The position numbers and the translations under genes are program-made. DNA of 64,000 nucleotides from the NCBI GenBank assembly GCA_964658455.1, contig CAZZZA010000002.1, positions 1 through 64,000 on the forward strand, in the 5' to 3' direction. Source of the DNA: Lichenicola sp964658455 (GTDB lineage: Bacteria; Pseudomonadota; Alphaproteobacteria; Acetobacterales; Acetobacteraceae). The notes beneath the pieces are model-generated. The model was given only the letters and a program-made list of their open reading frames with translations. It was not told the DNA's origin and did not search any database. Of this stretch, positions 63,665 to 64,000 are shown in pieces (positions within the stretch are counted from its first letter, which is position 1; every line of letters starts with the position of its first letter).

Positions 63665-64000
63665 ATGACCGTCTCATCCATCGCCGCAGGAACCGGGCAG
63701 ATCGCCACCATGGCCTCCGCCCTCGATCGCCTGAACGACCAGAATGCGTCCATCCAGGGTGCGATCGATTCCGGTGTCGTCGCCGACAGCTATGCCGGGC
63801 TCGGCGCCCAGCGCTATCAATCCTTGTCGCTGCAGCCCGAGATCACCCGCGTGGACGCGTGGCAGCAGAACGTCACCACGGCGCAGACCAACCTCTCGAT
63901 CAGCCAGACCGCCCTGACCCAGATCGCGTCGATCGGCACCGCGCTCAAGACATCGCTGATCAGCCTGCAAGGCGACCGCAGCAGCACCACGATCAATGCG
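63665..64000 (+). CDS. flgL: Flagellin-family hook-associated protein FlgL, N-terminal part
   Basis: The frame from ATG 63665 runs open to the window end (112 residues). It begins MTVSSIAAGTGQIATMASAL and has DRLNDQNASIQGAIDSG and WQQNVTTAQTNLSISQTALTQI, a helical Gln/Thr/Asn-rich pattern of FlgL/flagellin N-termini, with an unusual start lacking the standard RIST-type motif. Position 8 bp after flgK supports FlgL (HAP3). Confidence 0.8.
   Translation, partial: MTVSSIAAGTGQIATMASALDRLNDQNASIQGAIDSGVVADSYAGLGAQRYQSLSLQPEITRVDAWQQNVTTAQTNLSISQTALTQIASIGTALKTSLISLQGDRSSTTINA

Overview
The window is a GC-rich, gene-dense chromosomal segment from an alphaproteobacterium. I see no transposases, phage genes, CRISPR array or broken insertion sequences. 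The evidence for the lineage is a CtrA-family regulator beside flagellar genes, a Caulobacter-type FlbD, an ALAS-type HemA with HemJ, and the mnmE-mnmG-rsmG-parA-parB / hemE block. A member of Rhodospirillales, perhaps Acetobacteraceae, is my guess from protein character only. Most genes are tightly packed with ATGA-type stop/start overlaps. Several starts are TTG or GTG behind a good Shine-Dalgarno.

Layout. (1) 1-13.6 kb is a conserved housekeeping and probably origin-proximal block: trpB (5' part only), corA, rho, a small hypothetical gene, a quinone oxidoreductase with ogt, mnmE, mnmG, rsmG, parA, parB, tRNA-Lys, hemJ, hemE, maf, tRNA-Ala. The 308-bp gap between divergent hemE and maf is a candidate replication origin. 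(2) 13.6-27.5 kb is a flagellar block: fliF-fliG-fliH-fliN-flbD-flhA-flhF-flhG in one coupled operon, then a NepR-like small ORF, a nitrilase-family amidase and nadK, then ctrA facing away from fliI-fliJ. (3) 27.5-34 kb holds a YqjD/YqjE-like membrane pair, a PotA-like ABC ATPase that has lost every nucleotide-handling motif, a PotD-like binding protein, hemA, a half-size permease-like protein, a Cys-cluster protein, a YgjP-type metallopeptidase and tRNA-Leu. (4) 34-46 kb is an inositol/propanoyl-semialdehyde catabolic region: an RpiR-type regulator, mmsA/iolA, an Fe-alcohol dehydrogenase with divergent LysR, tspO, an SDR gene, iolB, iolD, an iolC fusion and a 3-hydroxyisobutyryl-CoA hydrolase. 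(5) 46-58 kb is mixed: selO, an ampG-like gene, a small secreted Thr-rich protein, typA, an adenosine-kinase-like gene, a bactofilin, a RES-Xre toxin-antitoxin pair, an S10 peptidase, a deaminase, dedA and a 2Fe-2S protein. (6) 58-64 kb is a second flagellar block: flgD-fliK facing left, and flgE, flgK, flgL (cut by the window end) facing right.

How it fits together. The regulatory sites link the two flagellar blocks. TTAA-N7-TTAA-like (CtrA-type) boxes lie before fliF, between ctrA and fliI, and before flgK. A pair of divergent sigma54-type promoters lies between fliK and flgE, with CGGCA-N5-TGCCG inverted repeats midway between them; a similar repeat lies beside the CtrA-type box of fliF. 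The CtrA-to-FlbD/sigma54 cascade known from Caulobacter is therefore readable from sequence here, and both regulators are encoded in the window. The iol genes carry a GGAA-N6-TTCC operator on the iolC promoter and a near-match before the RpiR-type regulator. The toxin-antitoxin promoter carries a 13-bp inverted repeat, one arm of which recurs just upstream of the neighbouring peptidase gene.

The least conventional item is the 28.3-32.6 kb region. It holds an intact-frame but catalytically empty polyamine-type ABC ATPase, an orphan binding protein and a truncated EAA-loop permease, interleaved with hemA. It looks either like an eroded transporter kept for another role or like an undescribed non-transporting ABC-derived module.
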